A DNA stretch of 64,000 bases from Tomitella gaofuii. GTDB lineage: Bacteria > Actinomycetota > Actinomycetes > Mycobacteriales > Mycobacteriaceae. The translations under genes and the position numbers were made by a program. Of this stretch, positions 52,843 to 61,725 are shown piece after piece. A model generated the notes under the pieces. That model made no database searches. It saw only the letters and a program-made list of their open reading frames with translations, and was not told the DNA's origin. Each line of letters begins with the position of its first letter. Position 1 is the first letter of the stretch. The stretch lies in NCBI RefSeq assembly GCF_014126825.1, contig NZ_CP059900.1:4168954-4232953 (forward strand), in the 5' to 3' direction.

Positions 52843-53793
52843 TCAGGCGGTCTGCGGTTCGTCCGCCGCCTGCGGGTTTTGTCCGGACTCCGCCTGCGGT
52901 GCGGGTGCCGGCTTGGGCTTGACGGGCCGCAGGAACAGCGGCAGCACGATGACGATGTAGGCCACCCACACGACGAGCTGCGCCACCGTGGGATCAGGCC
53001 GGAAGTTGAAGATGCCCTGCAGGACGGTGCCGTACCAGCTGGACGCATCGAAAGAATCCGACCAGTCGAACGCCATCGTCGAGCCGCCCGGCAGCACCCC
53101 GCCGATCTGCAACGCCCGCACCCCGTAGCCGAGGATCCCCGCGGCCACCAGCACGAGGAAGGCACCGGTGTACTGGAAGAACCGGGCGAAGTTGATGCGC
53201 ACCGCCCCGAAGTACAGCGCCACCGTCAACGCGGCGGCCACTGCGACGCCGGCCACCAGGCCCACCAGCGGCCACGCGCTGGAACCGGCGTTCTCGGCGT
53301 ATCCCACCAGCAGCAGCGCGGTCTCCACGCCCTCGCGGCCCACCGCGAAGAACGCCAGCGCCGTCACCGCCAGCGGGCCCACGTCCAGAGCACGGCTCAG
53401 GCCGGCGCGCAGGTGCCCGGAGATCGACACGGCGGCGGTGCGCATCCACAGCACCATCGCGGTGACGATGGCGACGGCCACCAGCGAGGCGATGCCGCTG
53501 ATCAACTCGGCCGCGGTGCCGGTGACCGTGGACGTGCCGAAGTGGATGCCCGCGAACAGGCCCAGCACCATCAGGACGGCGACCACCACACCCAGCCACA
53601 CCCACTTGAGCGCGTCGCGGCGATCGGACTTCACGAGGAACGCGACCAGGATCATCACGACGATGCCGGTCTCGAGGCCCTCGCGGATGCCGATCAGGCC
53701 GCTGCCGAACAGTTGCGTCCACACGCTGGGGGCCGCGGAATCCGCTGCCAGGGATTCCGCTGCCAGCACCGCGCCTGCGGCGAGAACATGCAT
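52843..53793 (-). CDS. efeU: EfeU: FTR1-family iron permease
   Basis: 316-residue membrane protein with seven predicted helices. Both FTR1 iron-transport motifs are present: REGLETG near the N-terminus and REGVETALL in helix 4. ATG 53793 (MHVLAAGAV) is preferred because GAAGG sits at the proper distance; upstream Met codons at 53814 and beyond would run toward the iron box. The C-terminal tail KPKPAPAPQAESGQNPQAADE is a cytosolic, Pro/Ala-rich extension. First gene of the efeUOB operon. Confidence 0.93.
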   Translation of the reverse strand: MHVLAAGAVLAAESLAADSAAPSVWTQLFGSGLIGIREGLETGIVVMILVAFLVKSDRRDALKWVWLGVVVAVLMVLGLFAGIHFGTSTVTGTAAELISGIASLVAVAIVTAMVLWMRTAAVSISGHLRAGLSRALDVGPLAVTALAFFAVGREGVETALLLVGYAENAGSSAWPLVGLVAGVAVAAALTVALYFGAVRINFARFFQYTGAFLVLVAAGILGYGVRALQIGGVLPGGSTMAFDWSDSFDASSWYGTVLQGIFNFRPDPTVAQLVVWVAYIVIVLPLFLRPVKPKPAPAPQAESGQNPQAADEPQTA

Positions 53794-53842
53794 GGGTTGA
53801 CCTTCGTGTTTCATCGGTCGCCCCACGCAGGAGCAGGCCGTA

Positions 53843-53861
53843 CCAGGCAAGGCTTACCTTT
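53843..53861. promoter_or_regulatory. IdeR/DtxR-like iron box upstream of efeU
   Basis: CCAGGCAAG-G-CTTACCTTT with symmetric core AGGCAAG-G-CTTACCT; 12 of 19 consensus positions. Located 50 bp upstream of the efeU start, where Fe2+-loaded IdeR would repress efeUOB. Confidence 0.65.
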
Positions 53862-54091
53862 GCCGATTGCCTGAAAAACCTATCACCCGACCGGCGGCGG
53901 CACGCAAGTGAATCGCGTCACGATCGGTTGCACAATCGTCCAGGACCCGCTCTTCCCGGCTGCCGCGGAAAGGGCCGCGCACGGGCGCTGACGGTACCCT
54001 CGACGCGGTCGGGGCCGGGCCGCACAGGCGCCGGCGCCCACCCCGTACACCGACCGAAGAAGGACGCCCGCGTGAACCAGGAGCCCGCAGC

Positions 54092-54706
54092 ATGACCGCC
54101 GTACTCGCCTCCCTCGACGGCGCCTCCATCGACGGCTCGCTGTACCTGGACGTCAACGACTTCGCCCGCGACACCGGCTGGCTGCACGGGTTCATGACCG
54201 CGTTCACCGACATCGGCCTGGGCATCTTCGCGCTGCTCATGGTCGTCGCCTGGTGGCGGGCCCGGCGCCGCGGCCCCGCGGCGATGGCGGCCGCGCTCGC
54301 CGTGCCGGTGGCCACCGTCGTCGCCTACATCGTCAGCGACCTGGTCAAGGCAGTCTTCGACGAGACCCGCCCCTGCCACGTCTACCCGCGGGCGCTCGTC
54401 CTCGGCGGCTGCGACCCGGTGAACGACTACGCCTTCCCCAGCAACCACTCGGTCATCGTGGCCGCCGCCGCGGTGGGGCTGTTCCTCGTGGAGAAGCGGT
54501 GGGGGATCGTCGCCGCCGTCGTCGCCCTGGTCCTCGGGTTCTCCCGGGTGTACGTGGGGGCGCACTACCCGCACGACGTGCTCGCGGGCCTGGTCGGCGG
54601 TACGGTCGTCGGCCTGCTGGTGGCGCTCGTCGTCGCCCGGCTCCTGCGGCCCGTGGTGCGCGGGCTCACCCGTACTCCGCTGCGGCCGCTCGTCTCGGCG
54701 GGGTGA
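54092..54706 (+). CDS. PAP2-family membrane phosphatase
   Basis: 204-residue integral membrane phosphatidic-acid-phosphatase-type enzyme. The three catalytic motifs are complete: KAVFDETRP (KX6RP), AFPSNHS (PSNH; usually PSGH) and SRVYVGAHYPHD (SRX5HX3D). Five to six hydrophobic helices. Likely substrates are undecaprenyl pyrophosphate or other lipid phosphates on the outer face of the membrane. Start chosen at ATG 54092 with CCAGGAG upstream. Convergent with the PBP gene. Confidence 0.88.
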   Translation: MTAVLASLDGASIDGSLYLDVNDFARDTGWLHGFMTAFTDIGLGIFALLMVVAWWRARRRGPAAMAAALAVPVATVVAYIVSDLVKAVFDETRPCHVYPRALVLGGCDPVNDYAFPSNHSVIVAAAAVGLFLVEKRWGIVAAVVALVLGFSRVYVGAHYPHDVLAGLVGGTVVGLLVALVVARLLRPVVRGLTRTPLRPLVSAG

Positions 54707-54747
54707 GCGGCGCGGGGTGAGCGGCACAGGGCCTACCTGTTCTGGGC

Positions 54748-56529
54748 CTACCCGTTCCGGGCGCCCCGCAGGAAGTCGCCCGCCATCGTCACTGCCGGCC
54801 CCGACGAGTCGGCGCCCTGGATGAACGCGGTGAACGCCACGTCGCCCCGGATGCCCGCGAACCAGCCGTGCGCCGGGCCGTCCGCCACCTCCGCGGTGCC
54901 CGTCTTGCCGCCCAGGCCGTCGATGTCCGACAGGCTGCGCGCGGTGCCCGACCGCACGGCCTCGCGCATCATCGCCCGCACGGCGTCCACCGTGGCGGGC
55001 TCGAGCGGCGGGGGCTGCTGGTCCGCGGTCGCCGGCTCGCCCTCCACGAGCATCGGCAGCACCATGCGCCCGCCGTTGGCCAGCGACGCCACCATCTCGG
55101 TGATCCCGAACGGGCTGGCCGTCACGGTGCCCTGCCCGATGGCGGCCTCCACCCGCGCCGGGCCGGGTTCGGTCACCGGCACGGTGCCGGTCACCGTCGT
55201 CAGCGCCGGGGTGACGAAGTCGACGCCGAATCCCAGCGACGCGGCGGCGTCGCGCATCGCCGACGGCGCCAGGTCGGCCGACATGATCGCCTGCGTCGTG
55301 TTGCACGACTGCGCGAATGCCGTGTGCAGCGGCACCGACCCCAGGTCGAAGTCGTCGTCGTTGGGGATCGAACGCCCGTCCACGGTGACACGCGCCGGGC
55401 AGGGGAGCATCGAGTCCGGCTCGGCGACGCCCGCCTGCAGCGCGGCGGAGGTGGTGACGGTCTTGAAGGTGGACCCCGGCGGGAACAGCCCCGTCAGCGC
55501 GATGGGCCCCTGCCGACGGGCGGCCTCGTTCTGCGCCACCGCCAGCACGCCCCCGGTCTCGGGGCTCATCGCCACGATCGCCGCCGGCTCCGTGCGCGCG
55601 TCCACCGCGCGCTGGGCCGCCGCCTGCATCGTCACGTCCATCGTGGTGCGCACCGCGTCGAGCGGCGCCGGCGCCTGCCCGCCGATCTGCGCGTCGCCCT
55701 CGGGATTCGACACGGTCAGCGACCATCCCGCGCCCTCGTCGAGCTCGACGCGCCAGTACTCGCGCAACTCCCCGAACACCGGCGAATCGAGGTTCCTGCC
55801 GGCCGAGATGAGCTTGCCCTGCTCGACCAGCTGCACGCCGTCGACGGCCTCCAGCTCGCCGCGGATCGGATCGAGGTCCTCGTCGCGCAGCGTGATCACC
55901 GTGTAGGGGGCGGCCGGGTCGGCGGCCACCGCGTCCGCGATCTGCTGCGCCGTGATCGACGGCTCGACGGTGGACACCGCGTCCGCCACCGGTCCGGCGG
56001 CGGCGAGGTTGCCGGCGTCGACGACGACCTGCGTCACCGGGGCCCAATGCATCAGGTCCACCCCGCTCCGATCGACGATCGGGGCGGTGAACCTGCGCAC
56101 GTCCGAGTACACGATGCCGCCGCCGGGCCGCAGCCGCGCGTCGATGATCTGCGGCGACCACTGCACCCGCGACCCGTCCGGGCTCAGCGCGATGGCGCCC
56201 TCGGTGTGCACCGTGTCGCCCGCGGGAACCGTCCAGTCGAACTCGGTGGGCAGCTCCGCCCCGTCGCCGTCCGGGGTGTCCATGTGCGCCTCGGTGTCGC
56301 CGATGCCGTCGAACACCGCCTGCAGGGTCTCCCGGGCCGCGGCCGGATCGGTCGTCAGCTCCGCGGCGGCCGCCACGTCGCCCTTGTTGAAGGCCGCGGC
56401 GAACCGGTCCATCGGGCCGTCGTCGGAGCCGAACACCCCGCAGCCGGAGAGGAGAAGTGCTGCGCTGACAGCCACTGCGGCCCCTGCACGCACCGTCGAC
56501 CGGCCCTGCCTGCTCCCGAAGGGTCTCAT
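54748..56529 (-). CDS. Penicillin-binding lipoprotein (class B-like transpeptidase)
   Basis: 593-residue exported lipoprotein with lipobox LSGC at about residues 27-30. An NTF2-like MecA_N domain (FAAAFNKGDVAAAAELTTDP) and a PBP dimer domain follow. The transpeptidase domain has SxxK in PPGSTFKTV (nucleophile Ser), SCN (SxN) and GGKTGTAE (KTG). It cross-links peptidoglycan. The architecture matches the mycobacterial lipoprotein PBP Rv2864c. Stands alone between the PAP2 and NrtR-like genes. Confidence 0.9.
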   Translation of the reverse strand: MRPFGSRQGRSTVRAGAAVAVSAALLLSGCGVFGSDDGPMDRFAAAFNKGDVAAAAELTTDPAAARETLQAVFDGIGDTEAHMDTPDGDGAELPTEFDWTVPAGDTVHTEGAIALSPDGSRVQWSPQIIDARLRPGGGIVYSDVRRFTAPIVDRSGVDLMHWAPVTQVVVDAGNLAAAGPVADAVSTVEPSITAQQIADAVAADPAAPYTVITLRDEDLDPIRGELEAVDGVQLVEQGKLISAGRNLDSPVFGELREYWRVELDEGAGWSLTVSNPEGDAQIGGQAPAPLDAVRTTMDVTMQAAAQRAVDARTEPAAIVAMSPETGGVLAVAQNEAARRQGPIALTGLFPPGSTFKTVTTSAALQAGVAEPDSMLPCPARVTVDGRSIPNDDDFDLGSVPLHTAFAQSCNTTQAIMSADLAPSAMRDAAASLGFGVDFVTPALTTVTGTVPVTEPGPARVEAAIGQGTVTASPFGITEMVASLANGGRMVLPMLVEGEPATADQQPPPLEPATVDAVRAMMREAVRSGTARSLSDIDGLGGKTGTAEVADGPAHGWFAGIRGDVAFTAFIQGADSSGPAVTMAGDFLRGARNG

Positions 56530-56728
56530 CCCACTATCGGACCAGGACCGACTCGCCCTGTCGAACGGAGGCGCGGTGCTGCGACGTCGATCACGTCGGT
56601 GAACAGCGGCAGTGCGGTTTCAGGCTGGGCGTGCGAGGCGCCGGATCCCGCGCGGGTCCTGGATGACGGGCGGTACCGGAATGGACCTCGCCCGACCGAC
56701 GCCGCCCGTGCTCTAGCATGATCGCGTC

Positions 56729-57505
56729 ATGGAACAGTCCTCGGTGTCGGTCGACGTGGTGGTCCTGCGCTTCGGCAGCCCCTACCCGGGCAGCCTGCGC
56801 CTGGCCGTGTCGCCGCGGCGCCGCGAGCCCTACACCGGACGCCTGGCGTTGCCCGGCGTGCTGCTGCGCTCGGGCGAACGGCTGCAGGACGGCGCCCGGC
56901 GTGCCGCGCAGGTGAAGCTGGGGATTCCCGAGGACGCGATCGTCGACGTCGGCCAGCTCGCCGTGTTCGACGAGCCCAGCCGAGACCCCCGCGGCCCCAC
57001 ACTCTCGGTGGCCATGTGGGCGGTGGTGGGCGCCGACGACTACACCCCCACCGACGACGTGGACGTGCACTGGCTCGGTTTCGACGAGGCGACCGCGCTG
57101 GCGTTCGACCACGACCGCATCGTCTACCACGGCCGGCGCATCCTCGGCGGCATCCTGTGGCGGCACGACAGGTTCACCCGCGCCATCACCGGGCCCAAGT
57201 TCCCGGCGACGTTCGCCGTGGAGATCACCGCCGAGCTGATGGGCTCGCGCCCCGACGCCGGCAACCTCAACCGCACGCTCAAGATGCTGCCCGGGCTCGA
57301 ACGCACCGACGAGCGCATGCGCATCCAGGCCACCGGCCGCCCGTCCGTGGTGTGGCGATGGTCCAGTGATGGGTCCCGTCAGGGCGCGCCCGAGGACCTC
57401 GGCGGCACGGAGCACCTCGCGACCCCCGGCGAGCACAGAGACGACGCCGGACATCGGGAGGACACCACGGACGGGAACGACGTGCCGGCAGGCGGTTCCG
57501 GCTGA
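56729..57505 (+). CDS. nrtR: NrtR-like Nudix-fold transcriptional regulator
   Basis: 258-residue protein. The N-terminal Nudix fold (VSVDVVVLRF, LALPGVLLRSGERLQDGARRAAQVKLGI) lacks the catalytic Glu pair of the REUXEE box, reading RRAAQVKLG instead. The C-terminal winged helix (FPATFAVEITAELMG..NLNRTLKML..GRPSVVWRW) is the NrtR DNA-binding part. NrtR proteins sense ADP-ribose or related nucleotides and control NAD metabolism. No NAD-biosynthesis gene is adjacent. A roughly 40-residue acidic tail is extra. A weakly active hydrolase is the less likely alternative. Confidence 0.75.
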   Translation: MEQSSVSVDVVVLRFGSPYPGSLRLAVSPRRREPYTGRLALPGVLLRSGERLQDGARRAAQVKLGIPEDAIVDVGQLAVFDEPSRDPRGPTLSVAMWAVVGADDYTPTDDVDVHWLGFDEATALAFDHDRIVYHGRRILGGILWRHDRFTRAITGPKFPATFAVEITAELMGSRPDAGNLNRTLKMLPGLERTDERMRIQATGRPSVVWRWSSDGSRQGAPEDLGGTEHLATPGEHRDDAGHREDTTDGNDVPAGGSG

Positions 57506-57550
57506 TCATGGGGGAGACCGCCCGCGCATGGGGGAGACCGCCCCGGACCG

Positions 57551-58708
57551 TCAGCCGCGCCCGGGAACGGTGATCGTCCCGTAGTCCAGCGGGCGGTGCC
57601 GGAACGTGGGCCGCAGCGGCCACTGGCGTTTGCGCGTGGAGCACTCCGACGACGGGATCACCTGCGAGAACCGCGGATCCACCGACGAGCGCGAGGCCAC
57701 GGTCTTCTCCTTGACCATCGAGTCGTACTGGTCGAGCGTGTCCTCGAGCGTGTTGGCGTTGAGCACCACCTCGCGCCCGTAGAACGCGGCCTGCTGCCGC
57801 ACGCCCGGGATCGCCGAGTGCTCCGGGTGCCAGTTGTCCGGAGCCATGCCGTTCTCCGACTGCACCCACACCCCGTCCGGCGTGTTGATGCACAGCGAGT
57901 GGTTGCCGTCGGTGTGCCCCGGGGTCCACAGCAGCGCCACGCCCTCGCCCAGTTCCACGTCGCCGTCGAACACCTCCAGGCGTTCGGCCGGCACCCCGTC
58001 CATGCCGCGCTCCACGTACCAGGCCCACTGCATGGGGTGCATCGATTCGAAGGTGCCCAGCTCCTTGCGGTGCACCAGCAGCTTCGCCCCCGGGAACAAC
58101 GGCTCACGCGGCGCCGACTCGCCCGCGATCGGCTCGGCCGACCCCATGATCATGCGCACGTCCTGCACGTGCAGATGGTCGAAGCTGACGTAGTCGACGT
58201 CCTCGTTGCGCAGCCCCATCGACGGCAGCACGGCGTCGGGGTCGTTGAGGTACTGGGCGAAGAAGCGCTCGACGTGCAGCCTGTTGCCCAGGCGCTGGAT
58301 CGCGTTGTAGAACGGCGCCTCGGCCGAGCCCTGCGCCACCGTCGGCTCCCACACCAGGGTCTTCATCGCGCCGTCGAACCCGGTGAACTGGATGACCATC
58401 ATGCGGTTGATGATCGAGATGAACGGGTTGGCGTGCAGCGAATACCCCTGGAACGCGAAGCGCGACGGGTAGGGCGCCTCGGCGATCTCGACCGTCTTCA
58501 CCGCCTGGACCTGGCCTTGCGCGGCGAACCTTTCGTGGAACCGCTGCGACGCCCGGCGCACCGCGTCGAGCCGGTCCCCGCGCGGCCAGATCGCATGCAC
58601 GCCGTCGAACTCCGGGATCGGGCGCGGGGCCGCCGAGCCGGTGGAGTCGCCGCGTCCGGCGCCGTCGTCAGTGGTGGCGTGGGATGTGGTCTCGTCGTCA
58701 GTGCGCAT
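57551..58708 (-). CDS. MBL-fold hydrolase with altered metal motif
   Basis: 385-residue metallo-beta-lactamase-fold protein. The first metal motif reads FDHLHVQD: HxH is kept but the following Asp-His of HxHxDH is Gln-Asp. Later blocks MIMGS, KELGTFESMHPMQWAWYVERG, TPGHTDGNHSLCINT and QSENGMAPDNW are of MBL type, with His in TPGH. The C-terminal region SVDPRFSQVIPSSECSTRKRQWPLRPTFRHRPLDYGT is a specific extension. It overlaps the SDR gene by 11 nt, so the two form an operon. Substrate unknown. Confidence 0.82.
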   Translation of the reverse strand: MRTDDETTSHATTDDGAGRGDSTGSAAPRPIPEFDGVHAIWPRGDRLDAVRRASQRFHERFAAQGQVQAVKTVEIAEAPYPSRFAFQGYSLHANPFISIINRMMVIQFTGFDGAMKTLVWEPTVAQGSAEAPFYNAIQRLGNRLHVERFFAQYLNDPDAVLPSMGLRNEDVDYVSFDHLHVQDVRMIMGSAEPIAGESAPREPLFPGAKLLVHRKELGTFESMHPMQWAWYVERGMDGVPAERLEVFDGDVELGEGVALLWTPGHTDGNHSLCINTPDGVWVQSENGMAPDNWHPEHSAIPGVRQQAAFYGREVVLNANTLEDTLDQYDSMVKEKTVASRSSVDPRFSQVIPSSECSTRKRQWPLRPTFRHRPLDYGTITVPGRG

Positions 58709-59564
58709 TCCGCTCCTCTCCTGCGGCGCCGCCGAGCGCCCGCGATTCGTAATCGGCACGCGCGCCCGACCCGCGCACGGCCTCGACCTGATCCGGCACC
58801 AACCGCCGGTGCACCGCGTCCCGCACACGCTGGGGCAGCAGCGCGACGGCGCGGGCGAGCGGGCCGACGTAGCCGGGCACCGTCACCTCGAACCGGGGCC
58901 GGCGGATCGCCGATGCCACCGCCTGGGCCACGTCCTCCGGTTGCAGCAGCGCCGCCCCGCCGGCATCGGTGCCCTCGGCGAGTTTCGTATCCACCACCAC
59001 CGGCATGACCGCCGTGATCGCGACCCCGCTGCCGCGCAACTCCTCCCGCACCGCGGTGAGGTACCCCAGCACCCCGTGCTTGGTGGCCGCGTACGTCGCC
59101 TCCCCGGGCGGGGCGAGGCGGGCTGCCGCGGACGCGACGGTGACGATGTGCCCGGCGCCGCGCTCGCGCATCGCCGGGGCCGCGAGCCGCACCCCGCGGA
59201 TCACGCCGCGCAGGTTGACCGCGAGCATCGCGTCCGTCGCCGAGTCCGGCTCCGCGTCGAAGGGACCCACCCACATGACGCCGGCGTTGTTGACCAGCAC
59301 GTCCAGCGGGCCCACCGCATCCTCGGCGCCAGTGAGGAATCCGAGGAACGACTCGGTGGACGTGACGTCCAGCGCCAGCGCGACAGCACGCGGGCCCAGC
59401 TCCGCCGCCGTCGACCGCGCCGCGTCGACATCCCGATCGCCGATGACGACCCAGGCGCCGGATTCGACCAGCAGACGCGCGATCTCCCGCCCGATTCCCT
59501 GCGCGCCTCCCGTGACGGCGACGGCCTTGCCTGAAACCGGCCCACCCGCCTTGCATACGACCAT
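58698..59564 (-). CDS. SDR family oxidoreductase
   Basis: 288-residue SDR from ATG 59564 (MVVCKAGGPVSGKAVAV). TGGAQGIG is the cofactor motif, VIGDRDVDAA after beta-2 indicates NAD, LVNNAGVMW, catalytic Ser in TVASAAAR, and YAATK. The C-terminal part (RFEVTVPGYVGPLARAVALLPQRVRDAVHRRL) resembles the large SDRs of Mycobacteriales that act on lipids or retinoid-like alcohols. Transcribed leftward with the MBL gene; a TGACACG palindrome and a divergent TetR gene lie upstream. Confidence 0.86.
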   Translation of the reverse strand: MVVCKAGGPVSGKAVAVTGGAQGIGREIARLLVESGAWVVIGDRDVDAARSTAAELGPRAVALALDVTSTESFLGFLTGAEDAVGPLDVLVNNAGVMWVGPFDAEPDSATDAMLAVNLRGVIRGVRLAAPAMRERGAGHIVTVASAAARLAPPGEATYAATKHGVLGYLTAVREELRGSGVAITAVMPVVVDTKLAEGTDAGGAALLQPEDVAQAVASAIRRPRFEVTVPGYVGPLARAVALLPQRVRDAVHRRLVPDQVEAVRGSGARADYESRALGGAAGEERNAH

Positions 59565-59604
59565 GCCGGTCCGCCTTCCCGGCCCGTCGCGCCGGGCCCG
59601 TCTA

Positions 59605-59622
59605 TGACACGCCGTCGTGTCA
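59605..59622. promoter_or_regulatory. TetR operator between SDR and TetR genes
   Basis: Perfect TGACACG-N4-CGTGTCA palindrome, extended by partial symmetry (TAT / ATA), in the divergent gap. Probable binding site of the TetR protein starting at 59674. Confidence 0.7.
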
Positions 59623-59673
59623 CATATCCTGTCGACGAGTATGCCATGCGATCGAGCAAAGGGGAATGCCGTC

Positions 59674-60357
59674 ATGTCAGACAACGTCGGCCGACGATAC
59701 GGCGGGCTCACGGCACCGGAACGCACGGCACGCCGCCGGGCCGCGATCCTCGCCGCCGCACTCGACCGTTTCGGCACCGAGGGCTACCGGGCCGCCTCCG
59801 TCAAGCAGGTCTGCCGGAGCGCGCAACTCACCGAACGCTACTTCTACGAGTCGTTCGCCGACCGTGAGGACTGCCTCGGCGCCCTCTACGACGAACTCGT
59901 CGCCGAATTGCGCGACGCCACGCACTCCGCCGTCGACGGCATCCCGACCGGGGGGAGTGCGGCCGAGGGCGGCCTGTCCGAAGGCGGTGCTCGCGGGTCC
60001 GCGGCGGATGCCGCCGCGGCCGCCGGCCTCGAGGCGTTCGTCCGCAACCTCACCGGCGACCCGCGCCGCGCCCGGGTCGTCCTCATCGAAGTCGTCGGCG
60101 TTTCCGAGGAGATGGAGCGCCGGCGCCACCGCGTGCTGCGCGAGTTCGCCGATCTGGCGGTGGCGGTATGGACCCGCGACGGCGTCCAGACGCCCCCCGA
60201 GGAGGCGCGGCTCGCCGCGACCGCGCTCGTCGGCGGGGTCAACCACCTTCTCGTCGACTGGCTCATGGACGGTCGCCGCACCGATCCCGCCGTCCTGTCA
60301 CGCCTGTGCACGCGCCTCTTCCAGGCCGCCCGCCGGAGCGTGGAGGGGGCCGGGTAG
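59674..60357 (+). CDS. TetR family transcriptional regulator
   Basis: 227-residue TetR protein. ATG 59674 (MSDNVGRRYGGLTAPERTARRRAAIL) is used; an in-frame GTG at 59617 would lie within the operator. The HTH is in RAASVKQVCRSAQLTERYFYESFADREDCL. The ligand domain includes a Gly/Ser-rich loop (PTGGSAAEGGLSEGGARGS) and LTGDPRRARVVLIEVVGVSEEMERRRHRVLREFADL. Divergent from the SDR-MBL pair that it probably represses. Confidence 0.86.
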   Translation: MSDNVGRRYGGLTAPERTARRRAAILAAALDRFGTEGYRAASVKQVCRSAQLTERYFYESFADREDCLGALYDELVAELRDATHSAVDGIPTGGSAAEGGLSEGGARGSAADAAAAAGLEAFVRNLTGDPRRARVVLIEVVGVSEEMERRRHRVLREFADLAVAVWTRDGVQTPPEEARLAATALVGGVNHLLVDWLMDGRRTDPAVLSRLCTRLFQAARRSVEGAG

Positions 60358-60434
60358 GCCGGAACCGGCACGCGCCGCGTGACCGATCCACCGGAACACC
60401 CCCGACCCCGGAACGCCCCGGGTACATTCCAGCT

Positions 60435-61700
60435 GTGCCGAACTCCCCCCTGGCCCACGCTCTCGGCGACGCGATCGCCGCCCCCATCCGCCTGGCCACG
60501 GTGCTGCAGCAGTCGATCGCCGCGCTCGACCAGGTGACCGGCGACGCCGTCCGCGATGCCGCGGCACTCACGCTGGCCGCCACCGCGCGTTCGGCCGCCG
60601 TCTCGGCGCGCGCCCGCACGGCCGCCGCCGGCACTGAGCCCACCGGCACCCCGAACGGCCCGGAGGCCGGCGCGACTCCCGACGCCGGCGCCACGACAGT
60701 GGCCGTCACCCTGCCCGGGGCGGACGTGGAGCCGGCCGGGCCCGACGCGGCCGCGGTGCACGTGCTCACCGGCCCCGCACTCGAAGCGGACGCCGTCGCC
60801 TCCTACGCCGCGCCGGAACTCGTCCCGCACAAGCATCGCCGCGTGGACTACGACTTCTTCTCCGGTATCGCCCCCGAGATCCGCAATCCCGGCGGAGCCC
60901 TCCCCGGGGCCAACCTGTGGGATACGCCCCCCAGCGCCGAGCGCCCGGTGCCCGTCGTCCTGGTCCACGGCACTGCCGGCGGCGGGCAGACCAACTGGGG
61001 CCCGTATGTCCCGCTGCTCACCAACCACGGCTTCTCCGTGTTCACGCTGACCTACGGCGCGATCCCCGGCTCGGCCTGGCCCGTCTCCGCGATGGGCGGG
61101 ATGCGCCGCATCGAAGACAGCGCGGCGGAGTTCGGCGCGTTCGTCGAGCGCGTGCTCGACGCCACCGGGGCCCGGCAGGTGGACGTCGTCGGTCATTCCC
61201 AAGGCACCCTGGTCCCCGGCTACTGGGCCAAGCACCTCGGCGGGGCCGACCGCATCCGCCGGTACGTCTCGCTGGCACCGCTGTGGCACGGCACCCGGGC
61301 GTTCGGCGGGCTGCGCGGCACGCTGGCCGCGGTCGGCATGCGGTTCGGCGTCGCCGGGCTCGACGTGGCGGCCAGCCTGTCCATCCCGCAGATGATCACC
61401 GGATCCGACTTCCTCGCCGAGCTGTGGTCCGGCGGGAGCCCGTACGTGGCGGGGATCGAGTACACCAACATCTCCACCCGGCACGACGAGTTCGTGGTGC
61501 CCTACACGAGCGGACAGGTGCCCGGCGGCCCCGGGATGGACGTCACCAACATCGTCGTCCAGGACGGGTGCCCCGCCGACCACAGCGACCACCTGGGCAT
61601 CTGCGGATCCCGGCGCGCCGCCACCATTGCCCTCAACGCCCTCGACGACATCGACCAGACGCCCGTGCCCGTCGAGTTCGTGCCGCCGTTCTTCGGATAG
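60435..61700 (+). CDS. Alpha/beta-hydrolase lipase (class 2 / lipase family)
   Basis: 421-residue hydrolase, GTG start at 60435. A low-complexity Ala/Thr/Gly-rich N-terminal 130 residues precede the catalytic domain: VPVVLVHGTAGGGQTNWGPYVPLLTNHGFSVF (oxyanion), VDVVGHSQGTLVPGYWAKHLGG (nucleophile Ser in GHSQG) and DHSDHLGICG near the catalytic His. This resembles EstA/LipA-type triacylglycerol lipases. A signal peptide is not evident, although a short amphipathic N-terminus is present. Ends 25 bp before bluB. Confidence 0.84.
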   Translation: MPNSPLAHALGDAIAAPIRLATVLQQSIAALDQVTGDAVRDAAALTLAATARSAAVSARARTAAAGTEPTGTPNGPEAGATPDAGATTVAVTLPGADVEPAGPDAAAVHVLTGPALEADAVASYAAPELVPHKHRRVDYDFFSGIAPEIRNPGGALPGANLWDTPPSAERPVPVVLVHGTAGGGQTNWGPYVPLLTNHGFSVFTLTYGAIPGSAWPVSAMGGMRRIEDSAAEFGAFVERVLDATGARQVDVVGHSQGTLVPGYWAKHLGGADRIRRYVSLAPLWHGTRAFGGLRGTLAAVGMRFGVAGLDVAASLSIPQMITGSDFLAELWSGGSPYVAGIEYTNISTRHDEFVVPYTSGQVPGGPGMDVTNIVVQDGCPADHSDHLGICGSRRAATIALNALDDIDQTPVPVEFVPPFFG

Positions 61701-61725
61701 CCGCGCCCCGGCTACGGTGGTGGCC

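Noticed and set aside
50794-53874. A 1026-codon open frame on the plus strand
   Set aside because: It is antisense to efeB, efeO and efeU, which have full motif support; its translation is low-complexity Arg/His-rich, as expected from GC-rich third positions.
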